64,000 bases of DNA from Cryptomeria japonica (GCF_030272615.1 NC_081407.1:153159048-153223047), one strand, 5' to 3'; positions 20,997 to 31,345 are shown, counted from the stretch's first letter. Notes: generated from the sequence alone by a model not told the origin. Numbers and translations: made by a program.

Positions 20997-22282
20997 GGTG
21001 CCACATTATTGAATCTGTTCTTGCAACATCTATTGTTGTTATCCCCGCAGTAACTTTATCTGTAGCAGCTAGGGTAGAGTAAGTGTTACTAGTACACAGA
21101 TATAATGTGCCTACCTTCACACCTTTAGCTACTACTAATGATCCTTTAGTGACCTTCCACATACTGTCTGAAAGGTAACTATGCAACCTTCACTACCTAG
21201 TTGCCCTATAGAAATTAAATTTCTTCTTAAATTAGGAACATGTCTTACCTCCTGCACAAATCAGTCATTTCCATTCTGCAACTTGATCTTTATCTTTCCT
21301 TTTCCAACAATTTGACAGGGCTCATCATCACCCAAATATACCTGTCCAAAATCACCTTGAACATAATCTAGAAAATATTTTCTATGGGGTGTAGCATGAA
21401 ATGAAGCCCCAGAATCTATTACCCAGGAATCATTAACATTATCAAAATATAAGATTAAAGCATCTTGTAAAGTATTACTTGCAATATTAGCTTCCTTACT
21501 GTCATTTTTATTTTTGTCTCCTTCTTTCTTTTTCTGAGACCAACAGTCTTTCTTTAGATGACCAGGTTTTCTACACTACCAACAATCTTTCTTTCCTCTA
21601 GATTGAGAGCGTCCTTTCTTTGACTTCCCTCGTGACTTCTCATTCCCAGGGCCTTTTCCTCTTTCCTTTGATCTTCAAAACACTACCTGATGATGTTGGA
21701 GTCTCACCTGTGCTTTTCCTTCGCATTTCCTCGCTTAGGATAACACCAACAATATCATCAAATATCAAAGTATTTTTTACCAGAGACAGAGTTACTTATA
21801 GCCATAACCAAGCTATTCTAGCTTTCTGGCAAAGAACATAAAATCAAGAGAGCCCTAACCTCTTTTGCAAAAGTAATTTTTACCAAAGACAATTGACTGG
21901 TAATTATATTAAATTCATTGAATTGCTCCGCTACAGATCCTCCGTCACTCATTTTCAAATTATACAAATGCTTCATAAGAAATACCTTATTCGAAGTTGA
22001 GGATTTCTCATACAACTTAGCCAATGTCGCCATCAAATCTACAATCGTCTTTGCTTCTATTATATTGAAAGCTACAGACGGTGCAAGGCACAATTGAATG
22101 GCTCCTAGTGCCTTTCTATCTAAAATGCCCCACTCTTCATCTGACATTGCGATCGCTTTCTTTGCCTTTCCTTCTAATGGCCGCCACAAATCCTTTTGAT
22201 ACAGGCAATCCTCCATCTGCATTTTCCATAACTGATAATTCTGGCCGTTAAACTTTTTGACCTTGTATTTGGAATCCTCCAT
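20997..22282 (-). pseudogene. Outer Copia gag, zinc knuckle and protease
   Basis: On the minus strand the ATG at 22282 (MEDSKYKVKKFNGQNYQLWK) starts a Tnt1-like gag; a GTG three codons upstream is less likely. The capsid domain runs to about 21818 and then shifts frame. A CCHC knuckle at about 21545-21595 reads CW-stop-CRKPGHLKKDC, so a nonsense codon lies between the first two cysteines. The protease active site VIDSGASFHATP is near 21395-21435. The frame then decays and is cut at 20997 by the inner Copia within the pre-integrase segment (DSIMWH), which continues at 7355. Gag and protease would form and mature virus-like particles; this copy is dead. Confidence 0.9.
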
Positions 22283-22328
22283 TGCTCCCACTCAAATCTG
22301 AAAGTCCTGCCAATTTACAGAAAACCTT

Positions 22329-22340
22329 GCTCTGATACCA
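22329..22340 (-). other. Primer binding site of outer Copia
   Basis: Plus-strand GCTCTGATACCA, that is TGGTATCAGAGC on the element strand, two bases from the LTR. Confidence 0.93.
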
Positions 22341-22342
22341 AT

Positions 22343-22762
22343 TGTTAGGGTTTCAAGCAGATCTGAAGCAAATATGAACTAACAATTATATGCAGATTTA
22401 AATACAAAAGATAAAGAAATAAAATAGGACACAGATAACACAAAGATTTAACATGGTTCACCCAGAATGGGTTGCGTCCACCATACACAACCATCCAATC
22501 TTTCTTATCATCCAACAAAAATAGTACATCAACCTTGCTATGCCTTAAGCATCCCACCTACTTATAATATGCATTTTTAGGGCAACAAACAAAGTCAGTT
22601 TTCATCAACAAAAACAGCAAAAAAAAATTTCTCGGGGGCTGCTGCCCCCAACTCCCGCAGCGGGCTTCGCCCGCTTTCCCGAGGCCCGGCCCGACCCCGA
22701 ACCCCAACGAGAATACGTGCTAAGTGTATAGTACTTTGTTGATCAGTCGCCATATATCGACA
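22343..22762 (-). repeat. 5' LTR of outer Copia (420 bp)
   Basis: It matches 4248-4595 except for an extra block around 22615-22715 and a missing ~30-bp segment. It ends ..ATATCGACA, followed by TGTAT. Confidence 0.9.
22629..22713. repeat. GC-rich nested hairpin inside the LTR
   Basis: About 80 bp of very high GC sits in an AT-rich LTR. TTCTCG at 22629-22634 can pair with CGAGAA at 22708-22713. Inside are GGGGGC-TGCT-GCCCCC (22634-22649) and GCGGGC-TTC-GCCCGC (22660-22674). It is absent from the sister LTR. Confidence 0.85.
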
Positions 22763-24640
22763 TGTATAAGGGTCCATAAAGTGCCTTGATAATCTCTTTA
22801 GGATCAAAGGTAATGCAAGATTCAAGATCAAATTTTGGTTTGGGTTTGGGTTGGTCAATAAGATTGATAACATTGTTGGCCTCAACACAAGTATTATCAA
22901 TATTCATGATAGTAAGGTTGCTAGGCACATCAATATTGGTGGAAGAGGAAAGTAATAAGCTGGTAGACTTAATGAAGTTGGTAAAATGAGAAGGAAAATG
23001 ATTGGTATAGATTTTAAAAAAATGGTTAGGGGGTGAAACTAATTTATTTCCTTTTTCATTAATACCCACAATAATTATGGTATTAGAATCAATGAGGTCT
23101 TGCACAAGAATTTTCAACCTATAACACTCCTCGCTGGTATCATGGCCAGGTTGATAGTGATATTGGAAAAAAGATTTGTGATCATGGGAAGTTGTAAATG
23201 GTTTGGAAGGGTCATGTGGTTTGATAGGAGGGAGTTTCAAAACATTAGCATTAATCAATTGTAAAATAGCATTATGCAAAGATTCAGAAAGAGGTGTAAA
23301 ATTATGAGTTGGTTTAAAAATGGACAATAAAGGAGCCACACTTGGTGTTATTGCTACAACTTGCATATCAACATTGTTTGAGGAATTATTGATCTTAATA
23401 ATTTTTTTGCTTTGTTTTTTAAAAATTTGGAAAGATTTTTGAACGACATCATTCTTATCAATTGGAGCCATTGGAGTGGATGACTCAAATCGGCTCACTT
23501 GAAGTTAATAATTATGAAGCACTAGAAACCATTGGTTTAAAGAAGTAAACTTAGAGAAAAAAAAATCTCTTATGTCTTTTTGCAAATTAGAAATGAAAAT
23601 TCTTTGAACATTCATATTAGGCACATGATAAGATATTTGAGCATCAAAATGTTTAAATCTTCAAATAAAATCAACCACTTTTCCTAAACACCTTGTTTAC
23701 AGTAAATCAAGTTAGTCAAAGACATTTGAGGGCAAATATTATTTTAAATTTTTTTATTGAAATCATTAGCCAATTTTTGAAAAGAATCAATGGAATAAGG
23801 AGACAAAGAACAAAACAATTGCAAGCCCTTGTCTCTAATTTTCCTAGCAAACAGTTTAGCCATAAGCCTATGATCATTTGAAAAGTCAGTACACAAGGTT
23901 TGAAATATTTTCACATGAGTCAAGGGATCACCTTTTCCATTATGTGTCTCTAAGTGAGGGATTTGCATGTATTAAGGGATAATTGTACGAATGATGTCTA
24001 GGAAAAGTGAGCTAGCAATATCACAAGTGGGAATGTTGAATTTGGATTGGGTTATGGAAGTGAGTTGTTGTTGCAAAGATGAAACACTTTGAGTTAAGTT
24101 ATTAATGGTTGCTTTGACAGATAGGTTGGTATTAGACATATTGGATAATGAAGGATGTGGATTATTATGGGAAATGGATGGAATGTTGGAATATGAAAGT
24201 GGGACATTGTGGTAAGTAGGTATATGAGATGATTGGGAAATACGTAGAAAACTCACAAGGAGGTATGATTGGAATTCCTTCAAGACTAAAATGTCTAGGA
24301 TTGACATTTTATGTAGATGTGGCCATGAGAGGTGGAGTATAATTAGGCACATTAGGCAATGATTTTGGTGTAAGAATGGGATTTCCAATGGTATTAGGAG
24401 GATTAGAGAGATTAAGAGACTCAAAATAACTTTTCATAGACATGATATTATCATTCACAAGATGAGATATGCCACACAACAAATCCACACCATGTTCATT
24501 ATTTTGAACCATCCTCCTCAACCCTTCAATAAAGGTGATTGCCTCTTTATTTGAGTTTTCTTGACCCATCAAATATTCAATCTTTTCCAAATCATGGACA
24601 AGCTTTACTACTTGGCTAGGAGACACTCATGTTAGAGAGT
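22763..24640 (-). pseudogene. Ty3/Gypsy gag, decayed (right half of split element)
   Basis: On the minus strand a Pro/Ser/Asn-rich N-terminal part (24626-23972) leads into the capsid domain: GKGDPLTHVKIFQTLC and MAKLFARKIRDKGLQLFCSL..YSIDSFQKLANDF (23968-23744), equivalent to the TDPxxHLxxF and AxxWFxxLPxxSIxSFxxLxxxF pattern of plant Gypsy gag. The domain continues across frameshifts to about 23500. A second frame (23498-22743) contains YHYQPGHDTSEECYRLK..VQDLIDS (about 23170-23080), the knuckle-like CxxHxxxGHDTEDC segment, here without its first Cys. The outer Copia is inserted after residues KALYGPLY; the protease remnant resumes at 4242. No flanking LTR could be defined. Confidence 0.78.
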
Positions 24641-24930
24641 CATCCTCATCATGAGAAGTGTGAAAAAAATGATTGTCAATAATGTTAGGTGTTTCATGTG
24701 TAGGCATAGAAGTTTCATCTAAGTTCCCATAGAAATTTTAGTTGACTTAGGTTCTATATCTCTTAGGGAATCCATAAGTCTATAACTTATTCTCATGGGG
24801 ATATTAGATATAGGTCTCAAAGTCATAAAACTTATGCACAAAGATAATGAAGTAAATGTCTAAATAACTATTATTTTTTAAAAATCGACTATTTAAACAT
24901 TGCATACATAACATGAATGGTTGGAGTTTA
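24641..24930. other. Spacer, possibly 5' part of the Gypsy element
   Basis: AT-rich sequence with no recognisable LTR end or primer site; nothing else seen. Confidence 0.4.
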
Positions 24931-24934
24931 TTTT

Positions 24935-25300
24935 TGACGGGTCTTCTAAAGGTAAGTCAGGTTAGGCGGGTGGAAATGGGGTCATCAGAGATTCAAAAGG
25001 TAAGGTCATGGTGGATTATGTGGCCAATTTGGGCTCTCAAATGTTCAACATGGTGAAGTTATGGTAGCCTTCTTTGGTACTGGCATTGTGAAAGATTAAG
25101 TTTACCAATGAATAATTATTTAAGGTGATTCAAAAAATGTTATTATGATGCTGCAAGGGAAAACAAAGCCTAGATGGTGGCTGAAGGATATTATCACCAA
25201 GTGCCAAGACATGATTGCTTCATTTGGCCACATCAAATACCATCACAACTTGAGAGTTCAGGAAATCAAATTATGGATAGATTGACAAAGTTAAGCTTTT
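24935..25300 (+). pseudogene. LINE RNase H domain remnant
   Basis: The plus strand reads FDGSSKGKSG-stop-AGGNGVIRDSKGKVMVDYV, the start of the RNase H domain at the C-terminus of plant L1-type LINE ORF2 (FDGASKGNPGPAGxGGVxRD). A later part has DSKNVIMMLQGK and a final REGN..MDRLTKL-like segment after a frameshift. Stops and shifts make it a pseudogene. No other LINE domain or poly(A) tail was found, so this is a short 3' fragment. Confidence 0.7.
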
Positions 25301-25990
25301 TTTTTCAAGGGCCTTGAATTATGGATGACCTTGCACAAAATACATGATGTTGTTTGTGCCATGATTATTGAAGAAAATCATCCTAATGAGATTTAAAGAT
25401 TTTATTATTGCTTTTTCACTCTCTTTCCTGGTCACATTATACTATAATCATTTATTGGAAAGTATTGGCTTTGCTAAATCTTGTGATAGCTATTCTTTTA
25501 GAAATACCACCTTTTTTTTAATTAAATTAGCACAGAGAGGGCCTTGAACCCTAAAAAATAGAAAAATCAAAGAGTAGCATCACAAAATATGGCATCAAAC
25601 AGCAAGAGCAAGAAACCCACATCAACCTCTCTCAGAAGTAACAAAAAAACATCATGTCCACATAACTAAACTCACTGTTCTGATCAAGCCACCATCTACC
25701 CAAAGTATAACTATGATAAAGTTAAGCATAAAGAGTCCATAAATATAGTAGAGAAAATAGTTTTAATTAAAGTATGAAGCATATAACATGCAGGCCTATT
25801 CATAAGAGCTTCATTATAACACCTATGCCTAACTATACTAGATATCATCAAAAGAAAAAACCAAAACATAATATTACCCTTTGTTGTCTCTTTCCCAAAG
25901 ATGTTTTTTCTATTATCCCTCTCTCAGTCCTATTCTTGGTTTTACTGTGCATACCATGGGAGGGGACCTGATCTAGATGAAACCTGATAC
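25301..25990. other. Spacer without recognised features
   Basis: AT-rich, with a poly-T/poly-A stretch near 25500. No credible gene. Confidence 0.5.
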
Positions 25991-25999
25991 TTGTGAAAA

Positions 26000-27400
26000 G
26001 TTTAAACAAAATGGAGATCTCTAGAATAAGGTGGTGGAAGGAAATTTGGTGACCTATGTGGAAGGAATGAAAGGTTTCAACTCTACTCTATTAGTTCAAT
26101 TGGCCAAATATTGGGAAAATGGTGAAGTTCAGGCGAGTGGGGAGAAATTCACTATGTCTATGGAGACCATAGCGGCTGCTGGGTCTGGTGGTGGAAAGCA
26201 CCACCTTTCTTAAGAAGCCAAAGGGTAATTATAAAGAAGAATTTCAACAAGAATGACCTATGTTGTATTTGGAAAGAGGCGACATTGCTTCTTATAAAAT
26301 TAATCACCTTGGATGGGAGGTTTAAGAACTTCCACTCTCATCTTTTTTCGATGCTTAATCACTTGAGGTATGGGTTGAAAATGAATTTCCCATATTGGCC
26401 TTTTTATCCATTTCTCAATTTGCTATTGTGGCTAAAACCAAAGATATCCTTACCCTCCACAAGGGGCTTATCCTTCGGCTTTATAATTTCCATTTGAACC
26501 TAACTCCTTCTTGTGGTCCAAATTTTAATCTCTCTGGCCCTTCTCTACGCATCAAGCTTTCTTATATCCTTGTCTGCAAAGAGATTGGCTCCAATCCTAA
26601 ACCTGAGGGGATCCATAGTTAGGTCAACCCTAACAAAATGGCTAAAGATAAAACCCCCTTGTCCATTCCTTCTATGGTCAATATTATCAAAGAGCTGAAT
26701 GATGAAGATAATGCCTCCAAGGATTCTACCTCCTCTTTCTCAACTAAGTTAGATTGGACCTCGAAAAACCCTATCAACAAAGAGGGTACCCCTCCAACCC
26801 CTTCATGTGAATCTACGCCTCCCTCATCGATGAAGTTGCCTAAAAATTGGGACTTCCCTATTTATGTGAAAAATTTAATGAACTTTGTAATGATTATGAT
26901 AAGCACCAGGCTATCATCCACTATCCTCTATGTTAGCTTAATGTGGTGAGGAAGAAAATTAATATATTGGGACAACTCTAGGTTTTCTAGGTAGGCTATA
27001 TAAGACAAAGACTAGATAGTCTAGGAAGCAAGTAGCGATTCAAGTCTGAGAGGTTAGAAAAATGGGAAATTATTGAGGAAGAATTGAAGGGGCTTCATGG
27101 GAAGATTTACCAGAAAGAGGACAAGGAGAAAACTATGAAGGGTATGGAGGAGATTCAAAGAAGCTGGGTATCTCTCAAAAGAAAAGTGACTTGGATGAAA
27201 TTGTGCAGAGTAATGAAACTATTAATAGAAATTCGGCAACCATTTTGGCTATCCAAGAGGATATTGACAAGAATAAGGCTTAAAAGAAGAGGCATTTGGA
27301 CTCTTTCCCTACTACAGGGTTGGAGGCATCGGTTTTCAAGGTGATTGCAACTCTAAAGTCACCCACTCTCTCGTCTAACAAAGGATCCAACAAAAAAAAT
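26000..27400 (+). pseudogene. Decayed TE-like ORF of unknown family
   Basis: Plus-strand frames in series read VVEGNLVTYVEGMKGFNST, LAKYWENGEVQASGEKFTM, a LHKGLILRLYNFHL segment, a SYILVCKEIGSNP segment, then a Ser/Thr/Pro-rich linker (26640-26880) and a Lys/Glu-rich, probably helical tail (27060-27345). The pattern resembles ORFs that recur in plant repetitive DNA ([VF]xG[RK]xxx[VI]TxxFxxxWxxGxVxxxGxxFxxT), but I cannot name a family. Stops and shifts interrupt it. It could be an ORF1 of a LINE or a gag-like frame. Confidence 0.4.
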
Positions 27401-27720
27401 CCTTTTCTAAGAAGGTAAGGGCTTTGAGTTAGGACAATATTTTTGAGAAGCATCCCACTAGGTATGCCTTCGATTTGTGCCTTCGGTGGGGGTGGGTCTG
27501 TGTTTTTTTTTCTACTTATATTTAGTTTTGTAGGTCTTTGGTTTCTATTTTGTCTACTTGGGAGCCACTGGTTTTGTTCTTTTTGGTTTGTTGGCTCTCA
27601 TATGTTGGGTTTTTATTCCTTCTAAGTCCCATGGATTTTCTATCTATGTCGTTGTAATAGTGGTTATGTAATGATCTAGGCCTCTCTTGGATTTTAACTA
27701 ATGAGAACATTGATAACATA
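27401..27720. other. T/G-rich spacer
   Basis: GTTTTTTTTTCT and TTTTGGTTTGTTGGC-type sequence without coding features; perhaps the 3' part of the preceding repeat. Confidence 0.35.
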
Positions 27721-27899
27721 AACAAAAATTTTAATCTCTAAATGCATGAAATGTAATGTGAACTAGCTATCAAATGAATGTAACCATGAGTGCATAAGCT
27801 ATATAATTATAAATATGAAGTGAGATGCATACAAATTAGAACTGAAAATCAGAAGCAAGCATAAGATACATCGAGTTCACAAAAATGTGAGGTGGGAGA

Positions 27900-28650
27900 A
27901 ATAGGATTCACAAGTCTATGTGTACAAATAAGGAATCTATTTTTTGCCTACTAGATTACATTAGAAGTAGAATGATCAACTAGGCTCAAGATGGTTTTAG
28001 CACAAAATGGATGTAATGATCCTTCACTATGTAGGGAATATGACTCTGTAAATTGTAATTGAAGAGTGCAAGAAGTAGGTCCAAATAGGTTGAAGTGATA
28101 GTTTTTAGCATGCACAGGAAGACACTGAATTGACAAACCAATTCTAAAAGAAGAGTCAACAAAGAAGACTATAACTAAATTGCAATCTAAATTTCAAGAA
28201 GAAGTGAAGGGATGAAGGCACCCACCTTGACTTGATCCCAAGACTAAGGTGCTCTTCTTGGCCCACTCTTGGTAATTTCAGCTCTAATGAATTGCCAATT
28301 GTAGCTCTCCTCCTGCTTGTTCTATAGCTATTTTCGTAGGTTCATCACCTATTCCTGCACATAGAAAAGAGAGAAAATGTTGGGTAGAAAGGGGTTTTCC
28401 TAAGTCAAACTCTGGTTTTAGGAATTAACCTTGAAATTGAATTGAATTGAACTTGAATTGAAAGCACATTGTTAGGTAGCAAAGGCTAGAACTGAAAATG
28501 GAATGTTAATACCTTCATAAAGATTCTTGATATCAAAATGCTCATGAAGATGTTGATGATGAATTGAATATAGTCAACTTTATGAATAGAAGATCATGGA
28601 TGACATAAAAAATGCATAGATCTACAAATTACTCCTAATATTCAATGCTT
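27900..28650. repeat. Dispersed repeat, also present at about 59.99-60.59 kb
   Basis: Several words in the same order occur in both places: CAAGACTAAGG, then TTTCCTAAG/TTTCCTTAG, then TTTAGGAATTAACCTT, AATTGAATTGA, AAAGGCTAGA and GATACCTTCAT/GATACCTTGAT. The copies are strongly diverged. No coding region links them; probably an LTR or leader of an old element. Confidence 0.5.
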
Positions 28651-28659
28651 TGATGCTTA

Positions 28660-29050
28660 ATCTCTTGGTTGAGAGGGCTTGAGATGTAAAACTACTATCA
28701 TATCATCATTTTACTTCCATTCTTAGTTCTTCATTTCCTAAGATGAGGGAGGATACCTTGCTTATATACCTCTCCCAAGAATTTCAAGGAGCAAAACTCA
28801 AAGCATGCCAACACGGGGAAGGATTTCCCGCTTGACCAATCTTATTGTTAAGTGGCTTAAGTTTGGAGTGAAACATGTGGGAGTAAGGCACCCTAAATGG
28901 CTTGCTCCTAGGAGTGGGTCGCCCAAGGTGCCCTACTCCCTCCAATGTGGCCTCAAATTGGGACTTGAGGTCCAAAATGGAGAGGATAAGTTGGAATGAA
29001 ATGTGAAATAGGGCTGGATCAAGTATGTTGGGCATAAAAGGCCAAGAATG
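28660..29050. other. Possible LTR-like spacer
   Basis: It contains TTGCTTATATACCTCTCC (TATA-like) and a GC-richer block (TGGGTCGCCCAAGGTGCCC). No partner LTR was found, so this stays tentative. Confidence 0.25.
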
Positions 29051-29115
29051 CTAAAATAAGGTCTAGATAAGCAAGAAATTGCACAGGGATGCGATTTATG
29101 ATGCGACAACATAAT

Positions 29116-29665
29116 ATTTAAAACAAATTAATAACATATAGATAGTTTGAAAGTAAACCAAAAAGTACTTTTTAGTAAATAAAATAGCTATAAATTATAT
29201 GTAATGGCTAGAGTGTAATTTAATAATCTTTTACACGTCAAAATAATAATATTTAATAATTACAAAATGTTTTCAAACTAAGCAATAACATATAGATATT
29301 TTAAAAGTAAAATAAAATAACTTTTAAGTAAATAAAATAGCTTTAAATACCATGTAATGACATGTGATAATTTGGTAGTCATTTACATGTTGAAATATTA
29401 ATATTAAATAATTAACATAATATTTTGACACTAAACTATAACATATAGATAGTTCAAAAGTATAATAAATTAACTTTTAATTAAATAAGATAGCATTAAA
29501 TTAGATGCAATGGATAGATTGTGACTTAGTAATTATTTACACATCAAAATTATAATATTTAATAATTAACACAATATTTTAAAACTAAGAAATAACATAT
29601 ACTAAATAAAATAGTTTTGAAGTAAAATAAAATAACTTTTAAGTAAACAAAATAGTTTAAAATTT
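29116..29665. repeat. About 160-bp tandem repeat (block A, next to glutaredoxin 1)
   Basis: ATAACATATAGATAGTT..AAAGTA recurs at about 29130, 29285, 29445 and 29590, each followed by TTTTAAGTAAATAAAATAGCTT and a TTTACA(T/C) word. The same unit is present at 34808-35215 beside the glutaredoxin pseudogene. Confidence 0.8.
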
Positions 29666-29689
29666 AATGTTGACATTTTTTAGTAAAAT

Positions 29690-30450
29690 GTATTTTAGAT
29701 ATTCATTTACCATTTAGAAGATTCAATACTAGGTAAAGTCCATTTGAAAATCCCTAATCCCTCAACCTTGAATTTCCATTTGGAAGGTCCTAATTACTCA
29801 ATCTCTATAATATTCCCTCATACATGAACTAATCTACCTCCATCCATATTCCATTAATGCAACAATAATCAATATATAATATTAAATAATATAATTTTAA
29901 TTTAATTATGTATATTAAATAAATTGTTAGTATTAGATAGAACACAATGCTCATCAAAAGAAACTATGTTCATTAATTATAGTAGTTGAGTTTGACTTTT
30001 CTAGTCTATGAAACCTTACAAAGTATGCAAAACACTTTCATTAAATTTTCTTTCTGGACACTTTTTAAATGAATGTATTTAAGATACGTGTACTAGTAAT
30101 CAACCACTTTATCATTTAGAAGATTCTCTACTATTTCAAACCCTAATTACTTACTTGGAAGATCTTAATTATTCATTTGAAAAATCCTAATTACTTGACT
30201 ATAATTGACTAATATTCTCTAGACTTAATATGTTGCTTAATATATGTGATTTAAGCAGTTCCAATAATCATCATCCATATGAACATATAATTATACATAT
30301 ATCATATTAAATAATATTTGTTATTATTAGCTGATCACGAAGAAACAACGTTGTGTTTGACTTTGCAAGTCTACAAAACCCTAGAAAGTATGTTCACGAC
30401 TTAATATTTGCAAAACACTTCAGATCTGTTAAGCCTTGGAAAACGGTTAA
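29690..30450 (-). repeat. Block B repeats (about 150-bp family shared by all glutaredoxin copies)
   Basis: Words such as CATTTAGAAGATTC, TTTGACTTTGCAAGTCTA, AAACCCTAGAAA and TTTGCAAAACACTTC recur in the same order at 35240-36060 and, inverted and expanded, at 48600-50130. It lies 3' of glutaredoxin 1. Confidence 0.75.
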
Positions 30451-30713
30451 CAGAAATTGCGTCTGCACTGCAATAATGCAAGAATTTCCTTCCATGGATT
30501 CTTCCGATTGTCATAAGAGACGATATTCCATGGCGGAAAGCCACAAAATTCGAAGATTACATTATATAGCTGCACTCGTTAGAAAAAGAACTGCTGTTAA
30601 AGGCAGTTAAGAAACGGTGATAAAACATTGGAGAACCGAAAACATTAGACGGCATGAGCATAACATAGTGATTGAGAAGGCATCCAGAATTTGGGTTTAA
30701 GGGTTGGAGGGAT
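30451..30713 (-). other. 3' flank of glutaredoxin 1, conserved in the other copies
   Basis: Read on the minus strand it matches the sequence after glutaredoxin 2 (GAATCCCTCCAAC.., CAATCACTATGT, TCATCGTTTCTTA) and the remnant at 34540-34743. No strong AATAAA was identified. Confidence 0.6.
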
Positions 30714-31082
30714 TCAGAACCACAGGGCTCCGGCTTCCTTCAAGAGAGGGAGCAGAGAACCTGTGATGTGACAACTCATAAGCTGCTCCATCCCTCCCAC
30801 CAGCTTTCTACCGATGAACACAGCAGGGACGGCGGGGGGATCAGCGAGCATTGTGAGCAGAGCGCCCTCCATCTCCTCTCCATCGTCTTCTTTATCCAGT
30901 TGATGGACGGTGGGATGCGCTCCCAAGGTGGACAAGAGGGCCTTCGCCGCCACGGATATGCAGCACCCACTTTTGCTGAACAATACCACCGCATCCTCCT
31001 CTACCAGCTTACGCACTCGTTCAACTGCAGTCTTCTCTTTAATCTCTTCTTCCCAGCAATCCCTTCTTCCCTCCCGCTGCAT
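30714..31082 (-). CDS. CC-type glutaredoxin (ROXY-like), copy 1
   Basis: A 122-residue intronless protein. The start is the ATG at 31082 (MQREGRRDCW); the frame extends eight codons further only to a TTG. The thioredoxin-fold core reads VVLFSKSGCCISVAAK, active site CCIS at about residues 40-43, followed by the glutathione-site segment PAVPAVFIGRKLVGG (about 83-97) and the C-terminal KEAGALWF. CC-type glutaredoxins are a land-plant family of 100-150 residues, acting in nucleus and cytosol and often binding TGA bZIP factors through a C-terminal ALWL; here the last residue is Phe. CCIS is a less common variant of the usual CCM[CS]/CCLC. Against copy 2 it differs at about eight positions and one indel. 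A 29-codon upstream ORF overlaps its start, and a TATA-like site and two ACGTG words lie upstream. No frame damage is visible, so it is probably functional. Confidence 0.93.
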   Translation of the reverse strand: MQREGRRDCWEEEIKEKTAVERVRKLVEEDAVVLFSKSGCCISVAAKALLSTLGAHPTVHQLDKEDDGEEMEGALLTMLADPPAVPAVFIGRKLVGGMEQLMSCHITGSLLPLLKEAGALWF

Positions 31083-31128
31083 CTTCGTATTCTTCTTCCC
31101 TCTCAAGAGACCGCCGTTTGTTGAGCAT
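31039..31128 (-). CDS. Overlapping upstream ORF of glutaredoxin 1 (29 aa)
   Basis: The ATG at 31128 lies 46 bp upstream of the main ATG in another frame, and the ORF ends 44 bp inside the glutaredoxin frame. It begins MLNKRRSLEREEEYED. The same uORF, same length, is at 47776-47865 (MLCKRQSLEREEEYED). Its start context is weak (T at -3), so scanning ribosomes could often skip it. It may lower glutaredoxin translation, or may simply be the only reading of a conserved leader. Confidence 0.5.
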   Translation of the reverse strand: MLNKRRSLEREEEYEDAAGGKKGLLGRRD

Positions 31129-31129
31129 T

Positions 31130-31345
31130 GATGGAGGAAAGAGGTGGGGAGTGTGGGTTAATATAGCTGCTACCTTGTCTCATCTTCACGTAGTGCGAAG
31201 CACCCTTGTTGTACAACCCAAACTCCGCACGTTACATTGTCAACAAATGAATGTTGCTATGAACAGTCAAGATAGGATCAAGATCCAGCGGTGCCACGAC
31301 ATGGTTGCTCTTTTACCGCAATCTGTAAAAACGCCATTGGCATAA
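31130..31345 (-). promoter_or_regulatory. Promoter region of glutaredoxin 1, shared with copy 2
   Basis: Minus-strand GCTATATTAACCC (about 31155-31167) is a TATA-like box about 75 bp upstream of the main ATG. Further upstream are CTACGTGAAG (about 31185-31195) and GTAACGTGCG (about 31230), both with the ACGT core bound by bZIP factors. About 215 bp is alignable with 47560-47775. Binding is inferred. Confidence 0.6.

Larger units (their letters stand above)
4248..22762 (-). mobile_element. Outer Copia (Tnt1-like) LTR retrotransposon, split by nested insertions
   Basis: LTRs at 4248-4595 and 22343-22762 start TGTTAGGGTTTCAAGCAG and end in CA, flanked by TGTAT on both sides. The element reads on the minus strand: 5' LTR at right, primer binding site complementary to initiator tRNA-Met (22329-22340), gag, CCHC knuckle and protease (22282-20997), then after the nested Copia the integrase, reverse transcriptase and RNase H (7355-4760), polypurine tract and 3' LTR. 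The domain order PR-IN-RT-RH is Copia-type. In the first ~250 bp the LTRs differ at about 15 positions. The body has several stops and frameshifts, so the element is dead. It sits inside a Gypsy element, which is therefore older. Confidence 0.93.

Noticed and set aside
22595-22900. 101-codon minus-strand frame across the LTR/Gypsy junction
   Set aside because: Spans an insertion boundary and the GC hairpin; not a gene.
30672-31124. 150-codon plus-strand frame over glutaredoxin 1
   Set aside because: Antisense shadow of the real gene; the same happens over copy 2 and neither has a protein signature.
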